Assembly: GCF_004193775.1 (NCBI RefSeq)
Contig: NC_041002.1
Location: 10,576,485-10,640,484 of the forward strand
Direction: 5' to 3'
Length of the DNA stretch: 64,000 nt
Source: Glycine soja
Taxonomy: Eukaryota > Streptophyta > Magnoliopsida > Fabales > Fabaceae
Below, one piece after another: positions 43,978-55,612 of the stretch. The position numbers and the translations under genes were made by a program. Within the stretch, counting starts at the first letter, position 1; each line of letters opens with the position of its first letter. The notes beneath the pieces were generated by a model. That model was not told the origin of the DNA and made no database searches. It saw nothing but the letters and a program-made list of their open reading frames with translations.

Positions 43978-45408
43978 TCACCAACAAGGTATGCTAAATG
44001 TACCTGGAGTAGAGTGAGGTTGGGCAGGTTCATTTGCGAATGAGGAAGATGTTACTGGTTGAGGTTCTTGACTCTTCTTTCCCGACCTCAATGCAATGGA
44101 ACTCACATTTTTGGGATTCTGGACAGATTGAGAAGGTAATCTGTCAAAATTCTGGGACTGTTGTTGACTTAACTGTGTAGCCAATTGTCTCATTTGATTA
44201 GTTAAGCTCTGAATGGAGACTCTGGTCTCTTGTTGAAACTGCATGTTTTGCATAGTCATTTGCCTCACAAGTTCTTCAAGGGAAGGTTGCGGAGAGGCCT
44301 CAACTGTTTGCTATTTCTGGGGCTGTTGCTGTTGTTGTTGTTGTTGCTGGATTGGTGGAGGAACGTATGGTCTGCTTGGGCCAGCAGCATTCTGGAAATA
44401 AGGTTGTTGTTGTTGCTGTTGTTGTGAAGGACTCGACCATCTAAGGTTAGGATGATTCCTCCACCCGGGGTTGTACTTGTTAATGGAGAGGTCATAATTG
44501 CTCTGTTGTGGCTGATTTTGTTGTTGAGGTTGAGGAGGTCTATTGTAGATGTTTGCAACATAAGCTTCAGGCTGTTCAATTGCTTCAGATTGTTGCACAG
44601 AAGGGCAAAGGTCTGTGTGGTGGTCGGCAGAGGAGCATAAACCACAAAGTTTGGCGACAGGTGCAGATTTTTGATTCATGGCCAGTTGGGTTACCAGGTT
44701 AACCAAGGCATCTAGTTTACCTTCAAGCTTCTTAATCTTAGCTGATGAAGATGAATTCGTGGCTACTTCATGCACTCCTCTAATGACAATAGCATCACTT
44801 CTAGCACTAAATTGCTGGGAGTTTGAAACCATCTTCTCAATTAAATTTCTGGCTTCAGCAGGAGTCATGTCTCCAAGGGCTCCACCACTGGCAGCATCTA
44901 TCATACTTCTCTCCATGTTACTGAGTCCTTCATAGAAATATTGGAGAAGAAGCTGCTCAGAAATCTGGTGGTGAGGGCAACTAGCACATAGTTTCTTAAA
45001 TCTCTTTCAGTATTCATATAAGCTCTCTCCACTGAGTTGCCTAATTCCTGAAATATCTTTTCTGATGGTCATGGTCCTAGAAGCAGGGAAAACATTTTCT
45101 TAGAATACTCTCTTGAGGTCATCCCAGCTCGTGATGGACCTTGGAGCAAGGTAATATAGCCAGTCCTTTGCCACTCCCTCTAAAGAATGAGGAAAAGCCT
45201 TCAGAAATATGTGATCCTCCTGGACATCTGGGGGTTTCATGGTGGAGCAGACAATATGGAATTCTTTCAGATGTTTGTGCGGGTCTTCACCTTCAAGGCC
45301 ATGAAACTTTGGAAGCAAATGGATCAGTCCAATTTTAAGAACATATGGGACATCCTCGTCAAGGTATTGGATGCACAAGCTTTCGTAGGTGAAATCAGTT
45401 GTAGCCAT
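43978..45408 (-). pseudogene. gag: gag of the minus-strand Athila element
   Basis: One minus-strand frame from ATG 45408. The capsid domain has P-K-F-H-G-L-E-G-E-D-P-H-K-H-L, A-F-P-H-S-L-E-G-V-A-K-D-W-L-Y and S-W-D-D-L-K motifs. Stops follow near 45100 and 44990, then M-T-P-A-E-A-R-N-L-I, a zinc knuckle C-G-L-C-S-S-A-D-H-H-T-D-L-C, and long glutamine runs (44311-44420). A stop lies near 44311 and the same frame runs on to H-S-T-P-G near 43990, where a deletion joins it to the end of the protease. Gag forms particles. The number of stops and the missing protease mean no working polyprotein. Confidence 0.9.
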
Positions 45409-46467
45409 TTCCCTTAGAATCCTCTCACAGGGTGGAGTTGTGCCATGTTCTTAGAATGTTCAAAATCAGAATATTCAAAATTATAATGCTCAAAATCTAG
45501 ATGCTCAAAATCACCAATAACAGAATGCTCAGGATGCTCAAAAGGTACAAGATGATGCCTAACTAATTTATGAAATGTCCTATCTATCTCAGGATCAAAG
45601 GGTTATAGGTCAGATGGATTGCCACTAGTCATACACTACATTCAGCATGCACAACTAGTTGTCTTCTTATGCAAGTAACAGTGTAGGTTTGAACTACAGC
45701 TACCATCAAATGATATCCAAATAACTTTGAAATTTTATGAGCAACACCCTAAAATCATGAAGAGATAGCACAAAAATTTTCAAACAAAAATTCAAATTCT
45801 AACTATGGAAACTACCTAAGGAAAGTTTAGAAAAATAAAACAACAAAACTTGAAAAAAGAAAAACTTGTAAACAGACGATTTTGGCTAGCTAGAGACCTC
45901 GACTGGCCCTTGGCCAACTTTCATGGAAAAGGGAAACTTTTTTCTACCCCAAATACATATATAATAATAGTCATTCTGATATCCAGAGCAAAAGTTATGG
46001 CCGTTCGAAGTTTTGACAAAAATCAAATTCACTAATTTTATGGAACTTTCAAATATGACCAAACTAAGGGTTCCAGCTATTTTTCCCACAAAATATGGAC
46101 CAAAGAACCTACCACACCAAAATTCAGCCAAAAATAACAATCCTGACTATCAAAACAAAAATCGCCAATTAAATTTTCTACAGCAGTCACTAATTCAGTC
46201 GCTATGGGATTTGCACTACTACTCTGTTTTCCAGATCAGCAAAAGTGGTCGCTAAATCTGTCGCAAAACACTATTCACAACAAAACACAAAAACTGAAAC
46301 AGGGGAAGCGCTAAACAGAAAAACTAAAGCAAAACACCACACTAAACAAAATAACAAGACACTAAATGACACTAAATGACACTAAACAACACTAACACAA
46401 CACGAAAACTTAAAACAACTAAACATAAAACACGAATCACTAGCTATTATGAACCTTTGGACACTGC
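45409..46467 (-). other. Untranslated leader (minus-strand element)
   Basis: Between PBS and gag on the minus strand. A-rich, no coding frame; a few CTCAAAAT/CATGCTC words repeat at 45455-45540. Confidence 0.55.
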
Positions 46468-46485
46468 TCCCTGGCAATGGCGCAA
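46468..46485 (-). other. Primer binding site, tRNA-Asp type
   Basis: On the minus strand TTGCGCCATTGCCAGGGA, 15 of 18 bases like the tRNA-Asp-type site, four bases inside the LTR. Confidence 0.85.
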
Positions 46486-46489
46486 AATT

Positions 46490-47597
46490 TGATTGAGGCC
46501 GTACCCGAATCAAATAAATATTAAAAGTGCAGTATCTAGGAAGTGACCCTAGGTCGTCTCCCAACGAGCAATGGTCAACCAAACGTTCATAACAGATAGT
46601 TGGAAAATAGTAACGAATTGGGGGGGGGGGTTGTTTGCTTTTGTAAATTAAACAGCGAATAGATGTGAATTAGAAAATATCATAATTGAAACACGTTGCT
46701 TCCCCTTGATTCACAAGCAAGTCTCTTATCCTAGGTTACGAGAGTTTATCCTTTATCAGTTCAACCACTTAATCCAACCCTAAATTAAATTACTAAGCGA
46801 AATTTAACATAAGGCAGTCATTATGTGATTAAGCAACACATACACCAATTAATCATGAACGATCATTAAGCTTAGAGACAATTAATCAAGCACTAAGCAT
46901 GCATGAATTAATAGCAACAAATACAGAGTAATTTGTGAAAAGGAAAAACTGATCAGAATTTAATAGTAATAATAGAACCTCAAAGAGAGCTGTGGTTGAT
47001 CCTCAAGAGAAAACAACGCTGGAAACTTAGCCTTTCATTAATCAATAGAAAACAAAAATTGTAGTAGAAACGAAGAAAACTAGAATTATTCTCTAAAACG
47101 AAAAAGAAACAAAAACGAATTAAGAGTAGCACTCTAAAACTAAAACGAAAAAGAGAGAGAGGAAAGGAGAGGAGAGAGGAGAGAGCCTCAAACTAGAGCC
47201 TTGGTGCTGTTATATAGTTTTCATCCCCAAAGCTTACAAATCTGTTTTAAATACAAGCCCATAAATAAAATAAAATCAAATCTAGATAAGATAAGATAAG
47301 ATAAGATCTATATGAAATAATATCTAGATGATATCAAATCTAAATAATATCTAGATAAGATAAAGTCTAGATAAGATAAAATTTTGTAGAATAAAATAGT
47401 ATGCCCTCTTCAAGTCCAAGCTCAATTGTGGATTCAAGCCCAATGCTTCATTAATTCCTGAAATTAGATTAAAAACACAAAATTAGTCCAATAGGCCCAA
47501 ATGATAAAACTGCATAATTAATTTGTCAATTAAGACTAATCTGTAATTAAAATGGTGCAAAAAGGGTTAAGAAATAGGAGAAAATAATGGCACATCA
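46490..47597 (-). repeat. 5' LTR (minus-strand Athila element)
   Basis: 1108 bp matching 39572-40725, followed by the target repeat GTGTG. Confidence 0.93.
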
Positions 47598-47602
47598 GTG
47601 TG

Positions 47603-48770
47603 GTACACAACTTGTAATTTTCAATGTAATGAACTAATGAAGTAATTTTCAAGGACAAGAAAGTTGATGCAAATAACATTTTCTTTCACATTCAAAGATT
47701 GTCATGGATATGGTTTATACACAAAGGAAAGTGTTATGCTTGTTTAGCATTTCAAAACTAGTGTTCATCTCATATGGAATGTATCAAGGATTCTATTTAA
47801 ATTTTATTTTTTATTGTTTAGTGGAATGTTGATGCATTTTGTTCCTTGATCTGTAAGGAAGGATTAGCACTGTAAAGACAAATATCACAAGAAGGGGGGA
47901 GGGGTTGAATTGTGATATTTTAAATTTTCTAAACCTTTTTTGAAAATAAAGCAAGCTATTGTTTGGAAAGATTTGAAAGAATGTATAATAGATTTTTCAA
48001 TGACACAAATATGATCATATGATGATCAACATATTTTATAAAAATATGTTTTCCAAAACAAATTCAATTTCAAACCCGAGACCAGTTAAACACAAAGAGA
48101 GAGAAAGATCAAACGCATGAAGTTTTATATTGGTCATCTCTTCTACTGAGACTACGTTCAACTCTTGACAAACCACCAAGTTTCACTAACTTCTAAAATT
48201 TACAAGTATTTCTCACTATCGTTTCAGGCACTTACAAACCAAGTTGATGACAAAGCTTGAACAACTTAGTATACTTTGTCCTACCAAGTCACTGCTAGTT
48301 CTAAAATAAATTAGAATATTTGTTTTTTGGTTGGCTCACTGACTAGTTCTAAATCGCTTCATAGATGGATATACAATCTAAGCACTTAGTCTTTTCTCTC
48401 GAGATTCTCATGGTGTTTTGAAATATTTTTACTTTACAAAGATCTTTACAAGAAAGTGTTTTGATAGCATGTAGGTTCATAACATCATTTCTTCAATGTT
48501 TCTGGTATGTATAGGTCTTCTTCTTCAAGTTTCTATTGTCTCTTAACTTGACCTCGCGTCTAAACATGTGTCCCTTGGGGCATTTAATGTTTGCAATAAA
48601 TACATGCCCTCTTCATGCTAAAAAAATCACTCTTTGGCTTCCTTGAAAAATACTTCAATAGGAAACCACTTGTTTTTCATCAAAGCAGGTCTGTCACAGT
48701 AGAGCAAGTCTTTTGATATTGTTTTGAATTTCAAAGTGTTGAACATTTATTAAACAATTGGCAACTGAAC
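47603..48770. repeat. AT-rich flank with a possible distant relative of the hairpin-bearing repeat
   Basis: 47880-47960 reads AAGAAGGGGGGAGGGGTTGAA and then a stretch resembling the start of the family at 5687 and 6903. TTTTATATTGGTCATCTC near 48123 parallels the TATACTGGTTCGG box. The ATGTACCCT hairpins are absent. No gene is supported. Confidence 0.3.
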
Positions 48771-48774
48771 CAAA

Positions 48775-49975
48775 TCATGAAAGTAGTAAGTACACAGTAA
48801 GATCAAGTATCGTGTCCACAAGGACTTTGTTTGCGTAAAATAACTTTGTCTAAACCAAATTCTAAGCAATGAAAATAAATGATTAATTGGTTTTTGAAAC
48901 TAAAGTTCAGAAATTAAAAGTATCATAAAATCAAAAAGCATTAAATACTATGTCAAAATAGGGCACAATTGCAAAAGAAAAAACACAAACAATTAGAAGG
49001 CAAAGATAGGGGAAGTGTAGAATATGTGAATTGTTGAGTGTTTGGCCTTACTAAACCACTCTTAACGCAATATTAATGATTTTTCACTACTCAATGTTCA
49101 TTAAAGTGTTACCCTAGACATGAGTTCATTAGAAGCTACTTTCAATTCTTAGTAGTGATAGCATTTCCTAATGACTTTTACACTATATAAACATGCATAT
49201 GGATGATCAAATCATAACAAGACACTAATAAAAGAAAGCAAGCAATAAAAATGAAAATAACATTGAATAAATAGTAAAGATAATTATATCAGAGTGTTAA
49301 GTGCAGCAAGCCCCAACAATGAGTGAGTTAGCCTCTCATTGTGATGAGAAGCCTTAAAAGATTGAAAAATACAAGAGTGGAAGGAGAGAAAATGAGGAAG
49401 AACAAGGAAGAAGCATAAAGTGCTATGTGTTTTCACTCCTCACTGTGCCCTAGGTTGATCCCCCTTGATCCCAAGGGAATGTCCCATTTATAATGGGCCC
49501 AAAGCCCTTTCCTTGTCATTTTAGAGAATGCAATACTCATTGGGCAAGTTCTTCATGAATACCAAAAGTCATTCTTCAGTTTGTTTTACTCGTTGGGTGA
49601 GTTCTTCTGAATCCCAAAAGTTGCAATTAATTCCTTACTTCCAGAGAGCATTGCTCACTGAGTGAGTTGCACTTATTGGGTGAGTTGTGAAGATGATAAG
49701 GACATTCTTCCTCTATTCCTGATCTGCCACATGTCCTCCTCAGACGACCTCTCTCGTTGGGCGAGCATATCTAGGTGAGTTAGTCTTCCTTGTTGTGACA
49801 ACTTCCTCTTTCTCTCTTTGTGTTCCAAAAGCCCTGATAAAGGCACAAAACTAGAAGAAAAAGCTTAAAGTTTTATTTACAAGCCTAAAGTTCTATAAAA
49901 CACTAAATTTTATATAATTGAGGCTAAACTAGACAAAAATTAAGGAAAAAACATATCATTATTGTGCTAAATGTA
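48775..49975 (-). repeat. Degenerate LTR-like sequence
   Basis: Layout resembles a minus-strand LTR: a minus-strand TATA box (ATTATAAATGGG near 49478-49490), with CTCGTTGGGCGAG-type motif pairs just upstream of it on that strand (49550-49780), and a GTATCGTGTCCACAAGG phrase near 48807 like the leader-proximal part of legume LTRs. No internal domain or partner LTR is present, so it would be a solo or truncated LTR. Confidence 0.35.
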
Positions 49976-50310
49976 ATTCGAATGTAATTATGCACAACAA
50001 TTGTCAATGTTCCTTTATTCTTCTTAGGATTTTGACAAATCCTAAGTGAATGTCATATAAGACAGATCCTGCAAAACGAATCCCAAACACAAATTATTAA
50101 ATAAATTTTTAAATGTTGTATCAAATCATAACAAATGTCTACTTTTTCTGAAACTTTAGACACAAATTCAAAGTTTACAATTTGATTGTGCATAAAATGC
50201 AACTTTTGACCTTTGTATATTTGCATCTGATTAAAATAAGTAAGGATCTTGATTCGTATTTAGACACAAATTCTTTTGACTTAACAAATACTTACCTCCT
50301 TCGTTGTATT
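49976..50310. other. AT-rich flank of CACTA-1
   Basis: No feature recognised. It ends ATT directly before the CACTA terminus. Confidence 0.5.
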
Positions 50311-50620
50311 CACTATTAGAAAATGCAAATTTAACATCAGTTTTTTTCTAAAACCGATGTTAACATAAATGCGGTGGCATAATTGTAAACAATATAAATT
50401 ACTTGACATCAGTTTTCTACAAAACCGATGTTAATGTAAGTTCGTTAACATCGGTTTTCTACAAAACCGATGTTAACGTAAGTTCATTAACATCGGTTTT
50501 TATATAACCGATGTTAGTTTATCAAAAGTTAACATCGGTTTTATGAATAAAACCGATGTTAACATTTACATTGCTTGGTTAACATCGGTTTTCAATAAAA
50601 CTGATGTGGAAGCTACATTT
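50311..50620 (+). repeat. Terminal inverted repeat and subterminal motif array of CACTA-1
   Basis: CACTA terminus followed by about ten copies of AACATCGGTTTT or its reverse complement, mostly as facing pairs forming hairpins such as AACATCGGTTTT/AAAACCGATGTT. In En/Spm such subterminal motifs are bound by TNPA. Confidence 0.88.
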
Positions 50621-53600
50621 TAAAAATATTAGAAATTAGAACACAAGCCCTATTTTCTTCGCATTGTCTTCTTCTGTCATCTTCGCGGTTGTATCTCCCA
50701 CTGCAGCATGCTTGACACCTTGCCACCATCCCCAATGTCTCCAAGGTTGGCTACGGCCGTGAAACCCTTACCGGTGCCATCTTCCAAAGTGGATAGTTTC
50801 TTCTTCCTAACATTGATGGTACTCACTGTTTTCTAGTTAACAAGGCAAGCTCTCTTTTGTCTTGCTTGGATTTCAATTTTCCTTGGTGGAATATATGATT
50901 TGCTTATCTGGTTGGTTGCATGGATATCATTTTTATGTATAAACCCTAACTCTTCTTTGGTCATTGGAATTGAAGCTTGACCTATTCTGCTTTGGTTTGA
51001 TGGGTTTTCTATTGATTGATTCATAAGTAAAGATAGTTTTAATTATTATTTTTTGAATCCCATCTTGAGCTACCCTCAATCTGCATTTTCAGTGTGTGTT
51101 GTTGCTCTAATTTGGCCGAGTAAGAGATAGCATTATTATTGTTGATAGTTGCTGCTGTTTGGTGCCCAACAAACAAAGCCACATGACCCATAAGTTCATG
51201 TTCATCCCTTCCTCTACTGATAATACTATTTTTACTGTTGACATTTGCAACCTTACTAATATTGCTATTATTATTGTTATTGTTATAGCTTTCAATACCA
51301 AACCAATTAAGTGTCTCTGACTCAGTACTAGAAAACAAACGCTGATGGTCTGTGCCTATGTTGTTACCAAATATGTACGATTATTGGGCAGAAAATGAAA
51401 ACAAACCCTGACTCAGTACTAGAATACAACTCTTAAATCTGCCCATATTTCACCAAAATAGCACCAAGTTGTCCACTTAATAAAACTAAAAATTAGACAG
51501 GAAGGTCTTAATCAAATTGGTTGCTAAGCCCATTCCCATGTAACACATGGTACATCTGTTTGGGATTTGAAACCAATGACCACTTATTGCAACACTTTTT
51601 GATTGCCTAACAGCCTTCTTGACAATGTCAAAGAAAGAAATTTAGGGGAATAATCTGAGTGTGATTGTGTCTTGAATGTTTTCATGTATACATAAACAAG
51701 TGGTGATAGTTATGGAAAGATAACTCCAAGAACCAATAGATATTTAAAATATATAGATCAGTGGTGATAAGATGATCCTATCTAAGGTGATTTAATAACT
51801 ATACTATCAATTACAATCGAACTATTAGTTGGGATATCAGAAGAGATTTTCAGCTTCTTAAAAAAACCTTGTATGGTCATTCATTAACTGTCAACATGCA
51901 CAATTGAACACAACAAGACACAAGTTATTGGAGACTACACTAGGAATAGAAAATTGAAAAATTATCCAAATGGGTTGAAACTTGAAAGGGGTTGATGGAT
52001 TAATTGGGGGATCCTTACTAAAATCTTTTCCATTCATTAAAATCTGTGCCTTTGTCAAAAGAATAAATAGTAGTCCCTAATTGTTCGTGCCATTAAATAT
52101 TTTAACACCTCGAGTAATGTTAGAATTATTTTTGTTTGCCCCTAGTGGTTAGACCTTCATTTGTATGCTTGTTTGGTTTTCCCTTCAATCTTTTGTTCAA
52201 TTTGTTGTCATTATTTTGTTTTTATCTTGTCCATTTCTTTATTCCCTCCTTCTCTGCAAGACCATATATGTGTTTTGTTGTCTGGTTCATCATTTAGTAT
52301 GTTTGGTATTTTTCATGACTTTGGTCTGTTGTCTCCAGTCTTGCCATCTATAGGCATTAGTGCACTTTCTGCACGAGAGGCTAAAGGTAGAACAAATATC
52401 TCTTCAAGTGAAAAGGTATTTGTCTTAATTTGGTTGTTGAATTGTTGATTCTTTTCTTTTTAATAGAAAAATATATCAATTGTTATTTATGTCATTTCCT
52501 TGTTATAAGCTTAACCTTGAAATTGTAGTGAAATTTCACTGCATGATGCATATTATTTAATTATACAACATCCTAAATGTAACTCATAATGACTCAGCTT
52601 CTAGTAAAAAAGCTAGCTAGTTGTTCATTGCAATACCTAGAAAGTGCATTTGTGATTGCGCAAATGACAAGCTAGCACATAAACTGCCTGTTCAATAAAA
52701 ACTGCATGTTCCATATCCACATTTGCACCCATCAACTTCATGCACAACATAAACCAAAATGATCCACTTGTCATGTCCATAAAATAGTCTCCAACTAAGG
52801 TTGAAATGGCCTGCCATGTGCTGTCCAATGTGATCCTTTGACTCCATATACGAACTACTTCACCTGCCTTTTTCTTTCCTACAAGAATCCATTTTGCTAT
52901 CATATGCCAATGCAGCTAAGGCTCCTGAGTGAATCCAAAACAAGGGAAGCAACTAGTATATTGGAAGCTTCTTGGCACTCTTTAGGTAAACAACATAGTT
53001 CAAGGGAGCATATAGTCCTTAGTATTAGGAAGTTCCCTCTTTTCATATTAGGCCTTAGATAATTCATCCATCTCAATCTCCAACTTTACATAATTAATCC
53101 CCCAAGTGTGTTTTGGTATTAAAAATAATAACTTCATTTGTACAGTAAAAAGGCTTCAAGTGGGTGTGTGCAAGTTGTTGTAGTCTTAAAATAAAAAAAA
53201 AAACACTACTATTCTACTATTTTTCCTCCAGTCATTGTAAGGGCCCTCAATTGTGTATTGAACTATTGATATGCTGTTACAGTTTCCTTATTACTGTTTC
53301 TGTGTTTGGATTATCTGTTTTGGAGAAATATTTTTTTTTCCTTTTATAGATTACTTAAGAGAGCCTTTGAAAATATAAAATAACTATTATTTTCCAAATA
53401 CAATCTATTACCAAACATGACAAAACTCTATAGGTATGTGATTTGTGTAAAGATACATACAGGTATTTCAGTTTAAGCTCAAATACAAACCTGCCAGCTA
53501 ACAATTGTATTAGCAGCCAAATCTTGATTCACGGAACAAAAACTGGGAACATAATATGCTTGACTCAATAACCATAAATTAAATGAAAATTTTAGAATCT

Positions 53601-55612
53601 AGAATTTTTTTACACAATGAATTGACATGCTTATTGACTCTGGGGGATAGATATGTGATTTTGGTCCCTCTAATAACTACCATTAGATCTAGTTGAATTC
53701 TAATTAAATATTTTTGGTTGTGCTGCATGTGCAGCACAACTCATAAATAAATGCCTTAATTAACTTACTATAAAGTTTTGTGTGAAGGGAATAGTATATT
53801 TTTATGAATTAGAAATTTAATACAAAGAAAAATTTCTATAAAGTTTTGTGTGTGTGCACAACCCTTCTGAGCTAGGGAAGCTGACATTAGATATACAAAA
53901 AGGAATGATAGATTTTTATGAATTAGAAAGTAAATATAAAGAAAAAAATACTATAAAGTTTTGTATGTATTTTTTATATTAAGTACATATACAAGAACAA
54001 TATTAGAAGTGATAAACAAGCAGTAGATTCAGTGGCAAACATTTTTCCATGAATCAGGATTAAGCACACACTATCTTTAAGAGCGGATAAAAGATGCTAC
54101 AATGGCGAATTTAATCAGGTTCTCCCAAGGATGAAATCCACAATTAAGTTCTCACCATTACTACCACATTCCAGCTGATAGGTGAAATTGAAATCATATT
54201 GTTGCACTGGGGAACGAAATATGGTGCACCCATCCCAGACCACCATAAACCCACTGAATCTATTGTATTGATATCATTAAGGCCCTGTGAAAGAAACACA
54301 AAAAATGAATTAATATATGTTGACAAAAAGAATGAAACAAAATAACAATTGCTTTCAAGATTACAAAATAACATAGCATAGTTGATTATTTACAACAAAA
54401 TATTAGTAACCTAGAAACATCACAATGCCCTAAAGTAACAAATATAATAGGAAGAATAGGAAAAAAAAAAGTCTAGGTTTGAGGAAATTTTCTAGAAATC
54501 ATTAGGTAGTATTTGATGTGCAAATATAACAGAATGGAATAATGTGTCTAGCTTCATTCTCCTTGGTTCCACCCTTTAACCAAAATGTACCACTTCTATT
54601 ACCTTGTGTCCAGTTTAATTCTTTTTCTAAAATGCAACAAAATATAATAGAGCACATATTATGTTCCGCCCCATTTTAAGCTATCCATCAAATGCTACCT
54701 TAGTCTTTTTGATAGTTTAAATCTACTAAACAAACACCACCATCTTTATTAAATGAGGCTTCATATTACATAATGTTATGCTTAGATGGGTCCAATTATT
54801 TCAGTTTTTGTTCTGTGAATCAAGAATTGTCTAGTTTGTATGCATTGAACTTGGCTTATTTACTTGTTTATTCCATTCTAGTTCATAGGTTCCTATGATT
54901 GGGAATTTTGATGTTTTTCTCTTATCTATATGTGAGTCATTTCTGTAGAAACATATTGAACCCTTATTTGCTACAGCATAAGATCAGAGACCCTTATCAT
55001 TTTGTTGTTTGCCTCATTGTTGATGGTATTCATTGTTGGAGACTATTTATACTAAGCATTATCACAGGTACAAATGCAAAACATACTTTTCTTGGCCTGG
55101 TTTATGTTAGAGTCCTTTTTTGCGTTGTTTTATGTTGTCAATGACTATTGTTGTACATATAGTTAATGTTTATCATGAGTGAACCTTAGATTCCTATTTG
55201 AGATTGAATACAATGATTCTTGTAGATAGTTTGCATTAATCATTGTATTAAATCTTGAATTGTCTATTTGGACAGTTCGAGGAGACTCATATTTTTATGG
55301 TAGATTCATGCGTTAAGGTTAAGATTTTTTTGTTAGATTTGATGAAATTTTGGTACAATGCATTTCTAGTTGTTCTTTGAGTGCATATTTTATTATCAGG
55401 GAATTAATCTCACCGATTTTATGTCGTGTACTTAGAGACCAGTGAGAAATGTTGCCAAAAATTTGTCAAATTTAACATAAGAGACTTAACCTTGACGTAT
55501 GAAGCTACCATAAAAAATGTCTTCCTGAATGGGATAGGGCCACACCTATAATGAAAAGGTGAGATTTTGATGCATGGGATAACTTTGTGAGTATCATGGA
55601 GTTATTATTTAG
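50621..55612. other. Interior of CACTA-1 with possible captured gene pieces
   Basis: About 5 kb before the transposase, mostly AT-rich. Three stretches stand out: 50640-50830 (GC-richer, exon-like, ending near a TGGTACTC), 52340-52416 (open frame ending in AAAAG/GTATTTG, a donor) and, on the minus strand, 54137-54290 (open after the acceptor TTTCTTTCACAG). I recognise none of the products. The minus frame at 52637-52903 (88 codons) is also unidentified. An ATT/AAC microsatellite at 51240-51290 explains the poly-Asn frame there. Confidence 0.4.

Larger units (their letters stand above)
39572..47597 (-). mobile_element. Athila-lineage LTR retrotransposon with internal deletions
   Basis: LTRs 39572-40725 and 46490-47597 (plus-strand ends TGATCGAGG or TGATTGAGG, and CACATCA). 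The 5-bp target repeat GTGTG is perfect (39567-39571, 47598-47602). On the minus strand the order is PBS, gag, remains of protease, RT, start of RNase H, long 3' non-coding region, PPT. The protease active site and everything after early RNase H (rest of RNase H and integrase) are missing, so the copy is not autonomous. Stops also break gag and RT. Confidence 0.93.

Noticed and set aside
44230..44702. Leucine-rich plus-strand frames
   Set aside because: Complement of the glutamine-rich part of gag on the minus strand.
51039..51338. Minus-strand frames with poly-Asn
   Set aside because: Simple ATT/AAC-type repeat; no domain and no conserved start.
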